The position numbers and the translations under genes were made by a program. Positions 29,030 to 40,792 of a stretch of DNA of 64,000 nucleotides are shown one piece after another; positions within the stretch are counted from its first letter, which is position 1, and every line of letters starts with the position of its first letter. Origin of the DNA: Prostheceraeus crozeri (lineage: Eukaryota; Platyhelminthes; Polycladida; Euryleptidae); the NCBI GenBank assembly GCA_907163375.1, contig CAJQUW010008022.1, positions 5,001-69,000 on the forward strand. The letters are read 5' to 3'. The notes below the pieces were generated by a model. It had not been told where the DNA came from and did not search any database. It was given only the letters and a program-made list of their open reading frames with translations.

Positions 29030-30022
29030 AAATCTGGCCTCCGTTTACCAATCCGAGCCTTCATTCGCCCGCTGGAGCTGTTTCTTGGGAAATTCTAACT
29101 CTGTCGTTTTTCGTCAATCTCCCAAAATCTTAAATGGCGTCTCACATCTAAACGAAGACAGATATGAACAGGCCGTTTCTTTCTCTGAATTTGTCTCACT
29201 CTTAGCTTTCAAACGAGCTATTGCACGACTTTCTACGATCTCTAGAACCAAAGTTGGAAGATCGGTGCCGAGGGGGGGACGTCAGCGAAACATTTTCTCT
29301 CCGATTGCGTTCAAATTCACCATACTGATGCAGAATTTCACGCTGAATCCGAATCTGGCCTCCGTTTTCCCATCCGATGCCTCGTTTTGGCGCTACAGCC
29401 CAAAACGTCCAAAATTCTAACTCTGTCGTTTTTCGACAGTTTCCCAAAATCTTAAATGGCGCCTCACATCTAAACGAAGACAGATATGAACAAGGCGTTT
29501 CTTTCACTGAATTTGTCTCACTCTTAGCTTTCAAACGAGGTATTGCACGACAAAATCCGTCCACTAGAAGCCAAGATCGAAGCTAGCTCTCCCGAGGGGG
29601 GGGGAGGTCAGTGAAAGTTGATGAAAAATGTTTTGGTGACGGTCCCAGGTCGAAATTCCACACTTTGGAAAATTTTCAAAATTTTACCCATACAAAGCCA
29701 CTCTGACACTTAGGATTTTTTCAGGTGAGCTCCGACCTAAAATCTTGTAAAAGCTCTAACTTTTGAACGGCTGGTCCGATTGACTCGCGGCAAAAATGGC
29801 GTCGAGCAGTTTTTTCTCCTCTTTCAAACGAGTAGCTGTAAGACAAAATCCGTCCACTAGAACCAAAGTTAGAAGATTGCTGTCGGGGGGGGGGTCCGTG
29901 AAATTTGATGAAAAATGTTTTGGTGAGGGTCCCAGGTCGAAATGACACACTTTGGAAAATTTTCAAAATTTTACCCATACAAAGCCACTCTGACACTTAG
30001 GATTTTTTCAGCTGAGCTACAA
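29030..30022. repeat. Satellite: three units of about 300 bp
   Basis: Three diverged direct copies (about 29,034-29,345, 29,346-29,730 and 29,731-30,020). They share AAATCTTAAATGGCG, TTAGCTTTCAAACGAG, a GAGGGGGGG run, AAATGTTTTGGTGA and GACACTTAGGATTTTTTCAG. The third lacks the first part of the unit. No credible gene is present, and the open frames are by-products. It begins only about 60 bases from the TATA box of Polinton 2, so it may be part of the element's end or a neighbouring satellite. Confidence 0.75.
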
Positions 30023-30023
30023 C

Positions 30024-30260
30024 AGTCCACCCTCCCAACCTGGCCGGCACACCACGCCAACCTGGCCGGCACACCACGCCAACATGGACAGCACATCACC
30101 GCGCGCTATACGACGGACGGACAGGAGGGGGGACGTCAGACTCGAAGCAACACGACGCCACACCACGACCGACTCGACGGACAGGGGGGGACGTCAGACT
30201 CGAAGCAACACGGCGGCACACCACGACCGACTCGACGGACAGGAGGGGGGGACGTCAGCG
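30024..30260. repeat. GC-rich minisatellite
   Basis: Two copies of CCAACCTGGCCGGCACACCA are followed by three copies of a unit of about 62 bp containing CGACGGACAGGAGG, GACGTCAGACTCGAAGCAAC and CACCACGACCGACT. It is much richer in G+C than its surroundings. No gene is seen. Confidence 0.75.
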
Positions 30261-30299
30261 ACGGCGGCCATCTTGCACGTTCCAGAAGTGGAGTTTTAC

Positions 30300-30365
30300 T
30301 TACTACTTCGATAGAAATTTCTATCGAGGTCGAGGTCGAGGTCAGGATTTTGATCGAGGTCGAAA
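30300..30365. repeat. Palindrome plus GAGGTC-type short repeats
   Basis: The palindrome CGATAGAAATTTCTATCG is followed by several GAGGTC repeats. A similar arrangement (imperfect palindrome, then GAGGTC repeats, then GGTCGAAACT) occurs at about 36,010-36,095, to the right of the gypsy element, in the same orientation. Confidence 0.6.
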
Positions 30366-30483
30366 CTCTGGATGTAACTGCTGTAAAACACCCTACATAG
30401 ATGTATACTTATTCGACCTCTGTAAACATTGACTACCAGTTGTATTAATAAAGAATAAAGTATATACATTTGTGGCTGCTTAC

Positions 30484-30526
30484 CTGTCCAGTGGTCCTTT
30501 GAAAGATTCCGATGGGTTTTGGACTT
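30484..30526 (-). pseudogene. Downstream part of a zinc-finger exon, left of the gypsy element
   Basis: The minus strand reads QNPSESFKGPLDR up to a GTAAGC donor at 30,483. It abuts the LTR element at the 4-bp target duplication ACTT (30,523-30,526) and is the continuation of the exon part at 35,536-35,640. The likely source is a BED/C2H2-bearing host or hAT-type gene. Confidence 0.5.
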
Positions 30527-30954
30527 TGTAGTTAATTTTTGTTATTATTTTGACTCCAAAGGAAAAACACAAGTCACCACAATGTCACCACTTCTTTATT
30601 TATGTTAATACCAAGTTCGCATCACGTCCGACATCTTTATACAATCGAGATTGGTGGTTGGTTATTTAATTAAGGCGCGCGCAGCATGGCCGCCGACGTT
30701 CTAGATAAACTCAGATAATAAAACGTTTTAAACAAGAATACATGGACACGCTGAGGAAGATAACTATGACATGAATAGTTTAACGATGAGGTGATGATAA
30801 TTTAACTACTATTACAATTATACACATAAAAGATGATACTTAATAACAGAAAGAAGTAGCTAACACAAAAGTATCAAGAGATAGAGATAAAAAGTTTGTT
30901 AGATTCACAGTAATACACTTTTCGTAAAATGCAGTTAAAGTTGAATATCCCACA
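30527..30954 (-). repeat. 3' LTR of the gypsy element
   Basis: 428 bp, TG...CA on the + strand. It ends TTGAATATCCCACA and appears identical to 35,108-35,535. It is the downstream LTR in the element's own orientation. Confidence 0.95.
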
Positions 30955-30970
30955 CAGCTCCCCTTTTTAA
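30955..30970 (-). promoter_or_regulatory. Polypurine tract of the gypsy element
   Basis: The minus strand reads AAAAAGGGGAGCTG directly before the 3' LTR, in the place and with the composition of a plus-strand primer. Confidence 0.75.
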
Positions 30971-30977
30971 AGCGGAG

Positions 30978-33900
30978 CTACGGTGTAAAATAATAGAGTT
31001 GAGGATCACCAGAAAAGCGGACTTTGCGACCTGATCGAGTAGTCTGTGGGAGATCAGAAAAAGGACTGTTGGAATTCGGGTTAAGAATGCTGTCTTTAGT
31101 TTGAGAAGGTAGTGGGTTTATGACATCAGGTTGAGATTCGGAGATTTCAGGGAGTTGAGAATCATGAGGTTTGGTTTGAGAGTTCACAGTTGGGTTTGAA
31201 GAGTCACAGTTGAATTCTGCTTTAGGTCGGATTGTAGCACGTTTGAGTCGGTCAATAGACACAGTTTGTTCATTTCCGTTCATCACAATATGAGCTGTTT
31301 TTCCGGTAATCTTCTTGAGTAAATATGGACCTTGATAAGGCGCTTCTAGTGGTTTCCTGACTCTATCCACACGAAGCCACACGTGAGTGGCGTTGACTAA
31401 TTGAGTAGGAGTTTCCACAGAAGGCGGTAATACAGGGTGGGATCTATCAGAACTGTTTTGTAATTCTTTTTCAATGTGCTGTTTGATTTTGTGTAGGAAT
31501 TGATCATCTACAGGCAAGGGTTCTTGAGGAATAGGTGTCATAGCTTGTGTGCCAGTTACTGCATAGAAGGGAGATATTCCGTTGTTTGATGGCAGTAATC
31601 GTAAAGCCATGAGAATCGAGGGCAGATAACTTGTCCAATTAGTTGAAGTTCCACGTAGAGCTTGCTTTATCATTCTATGTCTTCTTTCAATGTATCCGTT
31701 AGCTTGAGGATGATATGCCGTTGTTCTCAATCGTACAAATCCAATCTTGTTACTGAGTCGTTGGAACAATTCAGATTCAAATTGGGATCCTCTGTCGGTA
31801 ATGACATGCAAAGGTACACCAAAACGACTAATCCATGTTTCTAAGAAAGCTGTTGCTATCGTTTCGGTAGTGATGTCAACTAGAGGAGCAGCTTCCAACC
31901 ACTTTGTTTCTCGATCAATCATTGTCAGCAAATATTGGAGACTGTGTGGACCACTGGAGGGTAGTGGGCCGACTAAGTCTATATGAACTGATTCGAATCG
32001 AGCTGAGGGAAGGCAGAATTTTATTGGAGGCGATCGGATATGAGTAGTAACTTTGTTTCTCTGGCATATTTCACAATGCTTGCAAAATTCTTTGATGGTT
32101 CTATCCATTTCAGGCCAGCAATATCTAGACTTGATAAGCGAGGAGGTCCTTTTCCAGCTGGGATGGCACAGTTCATGAAATTCTCGGATTATTTCAGTTC
32201 GTTGGCTTACATTGCTGACATAAGGTCTTGGGTATGGACTACTAACATCACAATAGATCTGTTGACTACCGGTAGGGTAGGCTTTGAATCGATGCGGATG
32301 CTTTTCACGTAGACTTGAGAGATGGGAATCATTCTGTTGAGCTTCGGCGATCGCAGGTAGGTCAGTAAGGGTGACTGAAATTGCTGAGACTGGGCGGGAT
32401 AAGGTATCGGCAACCACATTGTCTGATCCGGCAACATGAATAACGTCATCACATGATTCGAGAATATAAGCAAAATGTCTGTCACGCCGAGGGCAAGAAT
32501 TCTTCAGAGACTGTTTTGACTTGAAAGCAGAAACTATCGGTTTGTGATCGGTAAATATCGTTACATTTTGTCCTTCAATGTACTTTTGGAAATGTTGTAT
32601 TGATCGGTATATAGCTAGCAATTCGCGATCGAAAGTGGAGTATCTCTGTTCGGTAGCTGTCAATTTAGCGGAGAAAAATGCGATAGGTCTGGATTCGTCT
32701 TCTATTGTCTGATGTAATGCACTTCCTATTGCAGTCATAGAGGCGTCGGTTGTTACAGTGAATGCATGAGAATTAGGATCTGGATAGGTTAAGGCAAGTG
32801 AATCGGCAAGTGCTTTCTTGATTGAATCAAATGCATGTTGATGTTCATTGCTCCAATTCCATGGAGAAGGCTTACCTCGACCTTTAGGTTGAGTTTCAGT
32901 TAACAGGCATTGGAGGGGTAGCACTATTGTTGAGAAGTTATGTACAAATCTGCGATAAAAATTGAATAGACCTAACATACGACGCAAATGGGTATAAGAA
33001 ACAGGGGTGTCTAACTGCAAAATGTCATTTATCTTATCAGAAGGAATACGTAGACCATCAGCTGACAATGTGTGACCTAAAAATTGCAATTCAGACTGAG
33101 CAAACGAACATTTATCAAAACTCACACGAAGATTATTTGTACGCAAAATGGATAAAACTTCCTTAACATGCAAAACATGTTCACTCATGCTGTTAGATGC
33201 GATTAAAATGTCATCAATATAGCATTTAACATATTTCAAATGACCAAATAATCGATCCATCAAACGTTGGAAGGTCTGTGCGGCATTACGTAGTCCATTT
33301 GGCATACGTAAAAATTCATATAGACCCCAAGGGACCGTTAGAGCGGTTTTACAGATATCATCATCAGACATAGGAATTTGATAAAATGCTTTCACTAAAT
33401 CAAGTTTTGTAAAGATACATGCACCATAAAGAGAAGAGAGCAACTGCTGTAAATGAGCACAGGGTATCTGTCGGGGACAGTAGATTTGTTAAGATCACGA
33501 TAATCACCAACTGGTCGCCACATATCGGGAGAATTCTTCGGTACCATATGTAATGGGCTAGACCAGGCACTTGAGGATTGTCGGATTAAACCTTGTGATT
33601 GCATAGTATCGAACACTTGTTTAGCAGCTGCAAGTTTAGCTGGAGGAAGAGGACGTGGTCGACAGTATACAGGGTGTCCAGTTGTTTGGATGCGATGAAC
33701 AACACCATGGCTAGGTATGTGATTATAATCAATAGGTCCAAAAACACATGAAAATTCGTTGAGAAGATCATTAAGTGCACTGTCTTGTTGAATTCGAATA
33801 TGAATTGAAGAGGACAACACAGCCAGATCTGCATCAGGAACAGGAGATAATTTGCATGATAATCCATTCGGATCGACAAGGCGTCTATTTCGTGGATCAA

Positions 33901-34150
33901 TAAGGAAAGCGTGATCATAGATAAAGTCATTACCTAAAATTGGTTCTTCGACATCGGCAACAATAAAGTTCCATTGAAATACTCGTCTCATTAGTGAAAA
34001 TTCAGCTTGACAAATACCATACACGGCGATGCTACTACGATTGGCAGCCTTCAAGGGAAGGGTACACTGAATAGAAGCAAATGGCGCGAATGATTGAGTA
34101 AAATACTCACAGCAGAACCACTGTCCACAAGTAAAGATAATTGCTTGCGT
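30978..34150 (-). pseudogene. pol region of the gypsy element: protease, RT, RNase H, integrase
   Basis: The protease carries VDSGSAV near 34,120. RT begins with a PRPLPPAKLAAAKQVFD-type thumb and has WSSPLHMVPK, FTKLDLVKAFYQIP and the catalytic YIDDILIAS. RNase H has TTDASMTAIGSAL, STFDRELLAIY and FTDHKPI. Integrase has the H..C zinc module (HCEICQRNK), HIDLVGPLP, ITDRGSQFESELF and YHPQANGYIERRHRMIK. The C-terminal tail ends with a short module after KPLEAPYQGPYLL. The element family commonly uses frameshift or read-through between gag and pol. The region is not fully open. Confidence 0.9.
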
Positions 34151-34244
34151 GGAAAAGGGCGCAGGAATACAATGTCAGTATGGTATAGGAGTGCAGCTAG
34201 TTCACTTCCGCTCCGAGGTAGTGCTGCGTTTACTGGAGCGGAAT

Positions 34245-35024
34245 TCAGTTTAAATGTTCTGGTGGAATCGGGCTAGGAGCACGGCTAGGATGCGTAGATA
34301 CGGAATGTTCAACAGTAGGCTTAGAACTCGGCCATTTACACCAAGGCTTGCATGATTTGGCTTTGGGTCCGTAGAAGATGTGTGCTCTGCAGATAACTTG
34401 ACGTTGATCATGTCGGAAAGGCGTTAGTCCAAAATGCTTTGCTGCATAGGGTGATTTAGGTCTACCAAGTTCGTGATAATTCGTAACTCGGGTTTGAACA
34501 CTGTTAACCGGAGTCGGACGAACACGTAGTGTCAACATTTGATCTGCGAGGTCACCAAGCTGAGAAGCACTCAAATGATTGGATTGCGACATGAGAACGG
34601 CAGCAATTTCGGGAGATTGCGAAGAAATCAAACGATGTTTTAAGAGATCCTCATAGTCGACGAGTTTCAAGGATTCGGCAGTACGACGCATGTCTTTCAC
34701 ATACAAACTAGGCTTACCCACAGGGACGCTATCAAGGAGGTGATTGAATAATTCAGGCTTCGATTTTTGAGTTTCTTGTATAATTGCGGATTTGAGATCA
34801 GAATAACTGGAACCATTGAGTACGGCAGTGTCTAATTTACCAACAAGATCAGGAGGTAGGGAAGACAATGCATGGTAGAATTTGGTAGAGGCAACGGTGA
34901 TTCCACATAATATAAACTGGGCATCAAGAATGGCGAACCATGCCTGAGCATTGTCCTTGTCAAATTTAGGTGCTTTCACTGTCACTGGGGCTGAACTCAC
35001 AGATGCCGTTGGTGTTGTAGTCAT
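34245..35024 (-). CDS. gag of the gypsy element
   Basis: The ATG at 35,024 starts MTTTPTASVSSAPVTVKAP, then FDKDNAQAWFAILDAQFILC and a helical capsid-like region. The C-terminus has a zinc-knuckle-like CRAHIFYGPKAKSCKPWCKW. This matches the Gag type of invertebrate gypsy elements with a C.(Y/A)H..(F/Y)G..A..C..PC.W signature. It forms the particle that carries the RNA. Confidence 0.8.
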   Translation of the reverse strand: MTTTPTASVSSAPVTVKAPKFDKDNAQAWFAILDAQFILCGITVASTKFYHALSSLPPDLVGKLDTAVLNGSSYSDLKSAIIQETQKSKPELFNHLLDSVPVGKPSLYVKDMRRTAESLKLVDYEDLLKHRLISSQSPEIAAVLMSQSNHLSASQLGDLADQMLTLRVRPTPVNSVQTRVTNYHELGRPKSPYAAKHFGLTPFRHDQRQVICRAHIFYGPKAKSCKPWCKWPSSKPTVEHSVSTHPSRAPSPIPPEHLN

Positions 35025-35107
35025 TATGATTCGATGCGACGGGAATGTGACTTGCAATATTGTTTGGGCTGAACGTCAAGGGTTGGGTGATCGTCGGGCT
35101 CATCAAT

Positions 35108-35535
35108 TGTAGTTAATTTTTGTTATTATTTTGACTCCAAAGGAAAAACACAAGTCACCACAATGTCACCACTTCTTTATTTATGTTAATACCAAGTTCG
35201 CATCACGTCCGACATCTTTATACAATCGAGATTGGTGGTTGGTTATTTAATTAAGGCGCGCGCAGCATGGCCGCCGACGTTCTAGATAAACTCAGATAAT
35301 AAAACGTTTTAAACAAGAATACATGGACACGCTGAGGAAGATAACTATGACATGAATAGTTTAACGATGAGGTGATGATAATTTAACTACTATTACAATT
35401 ATACACATAAAAGATGATACTTAATAACAGAAAGAAGTAGCTAACACAAAAGTATCAAGAGATAGAGATAAAAAGTTTGTTAGATTCACAGTAATACACT
35501 TTTCGTAAAATGCAGTTAAAGTTGAATATCCCACA
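35108..35535 (-). repeat. 5' LTR of the gypsy element
   Basis: 428 bp, same as 30,527-30,954. It is followed on the right by the target duplication ACTT. Confidence 0.95.
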
Positions 35536-35640
35536 ACTTCCTCAAAGGATACATCGGGATGAACCCTCTTCACATGCTTTTTTAATGTGCTACAGGCGTT
35601 AAATGATCCATTAGAGATGGTACACTCACATCGCTGGTCC
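35536..35640 (-). pseudogene. Zinc-finger (C2H2/BED-like) exon interrupted by the gypsy element
   Basis: The minus strand has an acceptor ATCGACAG before GGACCAGCGATG. It then encodes DQRCECTISNGSFNACSTL and KKHVKRVHPDVSFEE, ending at the LTR. The TLKKHVKRVHP stretch is typical of BED or C2H2 fingers from hAT-type transposases and their host relatives. The same frame resumes beyond the LTR element at 30,526. Confidence 0.5.
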
Positions 35641-36095
35641 CTGTCGATTATTATAGTATATTTAAACAGTCTTCAGTCTCAACAAAAAAATCGTATACTG
35701 TACTTAATCTCGGTCGCTTTGGCGCCATCACGAATCACAATCGCAAAAGTGAATGAGGACATAAGATAATAAAAATCTCGAATGATGAGTTGATGACAAT
35801 CTGAAAGAAGGATTGCCCCGAAAATCCTATCACATACAGGTAGGTGATTAAAAGTTCTTTTCATCTGCAGATTTCCCGATATGCATACACTCTACTGTTC
35901 AACATAGTAATAAGTAAGTATTCAATGAGATATTATATTTTTATGTCATGTTATCCCAACATCAAAAAAATAGTTTCCCTAAGGGAAATTTTCATTACAT
36001 AAGTTTCAGCAACCGACCGACCTCGACCTCGATATGTTTCATGTCGAGGTCGAGGTCGGGAAAAAGTTATCGAGGACGCGAGGTCGAGGTCGAAA

Positions 36096-37411
36096 CTGGC
36101 TACTGCAACATACAGGATATTTATCGTCGCTCGGCCGCGGCGCAGTTACCGCGCAGCTCAAAGCTCGTAATGTGGACGTACCCTATAGACAAGCGAGTCA
36201 ATGAATTAGTGCGGAGATGATGTGATAAGCTGGTAGGAAATGAAATGTATAGGACAGGTGTTGGGCATTGACGGAGAAATGTAGATCTACAGATCCATTC
36301 ATAAATGGTGAACGCTTACTAGGCAAGCACAGTGATATAAGTTTGACGATAACTGGAACAGCGTAGTAGTGTTTCAAATTGTACTGAGAAGTGAAGGATT
36401 ATTTTCCGATACACTTGCAGATAACGCGACATTCGTGACGAACAGCGTGGCCCCAAGTGCACACCGAAATCTAATGGGATGGGTTATTTCGACGCATAAG
36501 TGCGTGTAAACAGCCATTTTTATGTTTTGAAGTGCATTAATGTATGTGTTAGTGTTGTCTATTAGATGTGATCTAGTGTGTGAGAATAACTCGAAGTATG
36601 TTTATATAGGCTATATTTCGTGATTCCTTAAATCTAATTATCCTAGCCACCAATATGATAAATTGATTCAACGTGGTCCTCATTGCATCAACATTTTCAA
36701 AGATTTCATTTTCAGTTGTCAGGGTGTTCACTGCACGCAAAATTCGCATATGCACGTGAAATTTGACAATCCTGATTGAAGAATCCAGCATGAATGATGA
36801 AAAATTAGGAAAATGTTGGCCTACTGGTATCTACCTGAATTGCACGCGATTTACTGGAAACGGAACATTTCCATAATCTGGTAGACAAGTACACCTCTTG
36901 ACTTGCATTGTGTGAACGTAAAACTAAGGTCTGCTGTTAGCATCCAATTTCCACATTTCTTTGAATGGAAACGGCAACCACTTTTGAAAAGTGACGTTTT
37001 GGGATGCGACTGTTGTTCGGAGGCGTCTACTGAAGTTCATCCAAAACTCAATTTCTCAAGTTTCACTTATAATGCAAGAAATCAGGGATGTGCCGATTAT
37101 CGATTTTGCTAATCAGCCGATTATTTTAATTACCATCTGAAATCGACGCTTTAAATATATCGAAAGTACCGATGTTTTACTTGTGTTCATGAAATGGCTC
37201 AGGATTTCCAAGAATTTGGAGCTGAATTAATAGCAATGATCAGTGCTTAAGCCCATTCCACAGTAGCCTATTAACCATATTCTATAAGCCCAAACCGATC
37301 AGTCATACCTTACCTCTGGTATATTTTGTAATTTTAGTTTTACACAGTTTACAGGAGGGTTGGCAATGTGGCAATTCAGCGTGTAATGTTTAGTGCTGTT
37401 GCATTTTTCAG
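36096..37411. other. No gene seen; upstream of the transposase-like unit
   Basis: Mixed unique sequence with a GC-rich patch near 36,130. It ends in a pyrimidine tract and acceptor GCATTTTTCAG just before 37,412. The start-bearing exon of the following gene should lie here or be lost; I could not identify it. Confidence 0.4.
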
Positions 37412-39348
37412 GTTCAAGATTAAACAATGACGAAAATAATGGTTCTGGTGATCAAGTATCTTCTCGACGATCGCGCAGTGATCTTAGTGAATCGTCAGGG
37501 AATGATCAATACATTGAGTGTAGGCCTACTTCTACACGTAGAGGACCTGACTGTTTTGATGACTGCTCAGACATCGAGTACTCAAATGGAGAGAGTGTCT
37601 ATTTTGATGATAACTCTGAATTCGACTATTGCTCAACTGAAGGGTCAATGTTTTGATGACAGCTCAGACTTTGAATACCACTCCACTGAAGGGGAAGATG
37701 GGTCTGCTGCAAGTGATCGTGAGAAAAAAGCGCATTCCTTGGCCCAAGAGGTGATGATTTTCATGATGATATTCAACTTGCCGATCCGAGCTCAGGAGTA
37801 TCTTCTACGGATGCTATCCCGACATGGCATCGATGTTCCACCATCGGTTTATCACCTAAAAAAGGACGTTGTGAAACCTGATATATTGAAATCCGTCGTA
37901 ACTCGAGGACAGCTTGCTTACCTTTCGATCAAGGAAAACCTTAACTTCGCTTCAGATAATGTCTGTCATTGTCTATCTCCACAAAATGGTAGAGAAATTT
38001 ACTTGCGACTTAAAGTGAATATTGATGGTTTGCCTTTATTCAAGAGCTCCCAGATGAATTTATGGCCGATTACCATTCAGATAAATGATATAATGACACT
38101 TTTTCCGGTTGCTTTATTTTGTGGGCGAGGTAAACCAGTGTTGTCTGAATACATAAAGGAACTAGAAATCAGAGAATTAAAGTGTAATGTATTCATCCAC
38201 AAAAACTTTCGCTTCCTCTTCCAAGAAGGTAAGTTTGTTTGTGATGCCCCGGCACGAGCATTGGTTCAGTGCATCAAAGGTCACGGTGGGTATAACGGAT
38301 GTGGTTACTGTCGAGTTAGAGGTACATATATAGACGATCGTGTAGTTTTTCTTGGTACTCCATTTTAATCAAATTCTTTCTTGGTAACCAAATTTCGATT
38401 TCTCCGTTGTCGAGCATATGTGATGTGAAGTTATTTTCTGAATTTCCAATTGACTATATGCATGCTGTTTGTTTGGGAGTTACAAAAAACTTTTTACGTA
38501 CTATTTTACTTGTGTTAGAGGTGGGCGCTTATCATGTAGGTTATCAACATCGCAAATCAATCAATTGTCTGATTTAATTTGGTCTTATAGGACATGCGTG
38601 CCAGTGATTTTCAACGAAAACCCAGGAAGCTCATTGACTTGGTTCATTTTAAAGCAACGGAATATCGTTTATTCGTTTTATACCTCGGCCCGTTTCTGTT
38701 TCGAAAATTTTTCAAGACAGTGCATTATCATCACTTCTGCTTGTTGCATTTCGCTGTGTATGTATTTTCTTCAAAACGTCACATATGTCTGCGTGTTCAT
38801 GCTCATAGAGCCATTGAAATTTTTGTTCAACAGATGGAAACATTGTTTTCTAAAAAATCAGTGGTGTACAATGTGCACATCCTACTACACATGCATGAAT
38901 TTGTGGAAATGTATGCAGTCTTAGACTCCTTTTCCTCATTTCCCTTCGAAAATTATCTGTCTAAACTAAAGAAACGTGTTAAAGTTAATAATATGGTATT
39001 TGAACAGTCTGTGAATCTGCTTTTAATGATTCGATCGATGTATGCCAACATGAGCATTAAACCATTAGTTATTTCGACCAAAGAACCCGACAATTGTGTC
39101 ATGCTGGAAAATTGTGATTTTATAATTGTCGATTCTGTTGATCAGTGCAAGCTTCCATTGATGAAAATTTTGTTTCTGGCAAGGTATTAGAATTTGTGAG
39201 ACCTTTGTATGACTACCCCTACTCATCTCGTGTTTTGGACATAGGATACTATAAATTAACGAAGAAATATATTGAATTTCAAAAAGTCCAACTGAAGGCT
39301 ATTTGCCTACCTACTGACAACATTTTCTTAGTAATACCATATGTATAA
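37412..39348 (+). pseudogene. Transposase-like gene (CACTA/DUF4218-like, DUF4806-associated family), first gene of a two-gene unit
   Basis: After the acceptor at 37,411 comes an acidic Ser/Asp-rich N-terminus (CFDDCSDIEYSNGES). It continues with LKVNIDGLPLFKSSQMNLWP, a CDAPARALVQCIKGHGGYNG zinc-binding stretch with GYCRVRG, FPIDYMHAVCLGVTKNFL, FKATEYRLFVLYLGP, VVYNVHILLHMHEF and FSSFPFENYLSKLKKRVK. This order matches a transposase-like family common in invertebrate genomes, whose C-terminal half resembles DUF4218 of CACTA/EnSpm transposases. The reading frame changes at least three times (near 37,640, 38,360 and 39,180), so this copy is dead. It stops at 39,348 (FLVIPYV). Confidence 0.75.
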
Positions 39349-39389
39349 ATATCTGAATTTTCACTTATTGGTCTATTTTCCAATATATA

Positions 39390-40790
39390 CAGGGTTGTGC
39401 ATTAAAATCGCATCACCTGATAAAAAGGACATTATCCTATTCTTCCCTTTATACAACTTTTGAAGTAAAAATCAATTTTTCATCTAAGAAACTTCTATTT
39501 CAATGAACATACGAATCGTGAGGTGATACAATTAGTAATCTATAGGCCCACCGCGGGCTTTTATGCACGCTGATACACGGCGAGACATTGAAGCATAAAG
39601 TGCCTGACAAATGGGTTTTAGTTCATCCGACCTCGCCCAAATGGTGAGAAACTCGTTGATAAGTTCAACCTTAGAGCGAATCATCTTTTTCTTTAGTCTC
39701 TGCTTCACTATTGCCCACATGTTTTCAATCGGCGAAAGATCGGGTGAGTTACCGGGCCAGGTCAAGATGCGCACATGTTTTGCATGGAAAAAGTCCTTCA
39801 CTTGTCTTGAGGTGTGGCACGGTGCAAGATCCTGCTGAAACCAATAATTTTCTGTCCCAAACCACTCGATTATTTGAGGCACTACACAATGAGAAATCAC
39901 CTCCTTATATTGGTTGGAATTCATTGAGCCTTCAACCACATGAACTCGACCTGGGCCATGGACTGATATGCAGGACCACAGCATGGATGACGAAATGCTT
40001 GCAGAAAATGATCTTCAGTTGGAGCTTGACCACGATTGCGACGCACAAATTGGGACGAGGGTGGTTGAAGTTCGAAAGAGCTTTCATCACTGAAGATGAC
40101 TTTGCTCCAATCTTCAGCAGTCCAATGCCTATGTTCCTTGCACCAGTCAAGTATTTTCCTCTTCATGGTGTCAGTAAGAACCTGCGCCTTTAACGGTCGA
40201 TAAGCTGGTCTATCGTTTTCCAATAGATGACGTCGAACTGTCGATGAGTCAATATCGATATCAAAGTGTTCTCTCAACTCATTAGCGATTTCCAATGAAG
40301 AGGCGTGCGGCTTTTTGACTGAGATATGCAGAAGAGCTGTGTCGTCACGCTCGTTAGTCTTTCGTGGACGATGACACAGTTCTCAGTCACTCTGATGTGA
40401 GCCTGTTTCTCGGTATCGCTTAATAATCCTGGATACGGTCGATTGTACGAGTCCCAGATCATCCGCTATCTGTCTTGTGTTTTTGTCTGCATGTTCCCAC
40501 GAGGCTATAATCTTTGCCATGACATCATTTGGCGTGTCAGTCATTGTAGAATTCTCAGTATGCACTGAATAGTGGCAAACAAGCAGAACCGATGTATGTT
40601 CATTCAAATTTGAAAGTTTGAACTCAAACATTTATAATAGATGAAGACTTGCATTTTCTGACAATAGAAGTCATCCACAGCCTAGAAATCGGTTCAAAGC
40701 AATAATCAATCTGCCGCTGATACACAAGCTTACATAGAAATTGATTTCAAAGTCTTTGATCACGTGATGCAATTTTAATGCACAACCCTG
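39390..40790 (-). mobile_element. Tc1/mariner DNA transposon (DD34E), broken
   Basis: Terminal inverted repeats of about 27 bp start CAGGGTTGTGCATTAAAAT at 39,390, with the inverse ending at 40,790 and one mismatch. TA target duplications lie at 39,388-39,389 and 40,791-40,792. On the minus strand are a helix-turn-helix (RQIADDLGLVQSTVSRIIKR), then VIFSDESSFEL (first Asp), WFQQDLAPCHTSRQV (second Asp) and WPGNSPDLSPIENMW (Glu), the Tc1 pattern. The transposase lies in three frames (about 40,631-40,385, 40,380-39,990 and 39,985-39,532), so at least two frameshifts disable it. It sits between the two genes of the DUF4806 unit. Confidence 0.95.
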
Positions 40791-40792
40791 TA

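Larger units (their letters stand above)
30527..35535 (-). mobile_element. Ty3/gypsy LTR retrotransposon, young
   Basis: A 5.0-kb element with two 428-bp LTRs that look identical by eye, TG...CA ends, a 4-bp target duplication (ACTT at 30,523-30,526 and 35,536-35,539), gag and pol on the minus strand, and a purine tract before the 3' LTR. Domain order is gag zinc knuckle, protease, RT, RNase H, integrase, which is Ty3/gypsy. No envelope gene is seen. It looks nearly whole, with about one or two breaks. Identical LTRs point to a very recent insertion. Confidence 0.95.

Noticed and set aside
36573-36791. 72-residue minus-strand frame
   Set aside because: No motif, no splice context, and length within chance for this composition.
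37393-37656. A separate small acidic protein gene
   Set aside because: It follows a splice acceptor and matches the acidic N-terminus of the transposase-like gene, so it belongs to that decayed gene.
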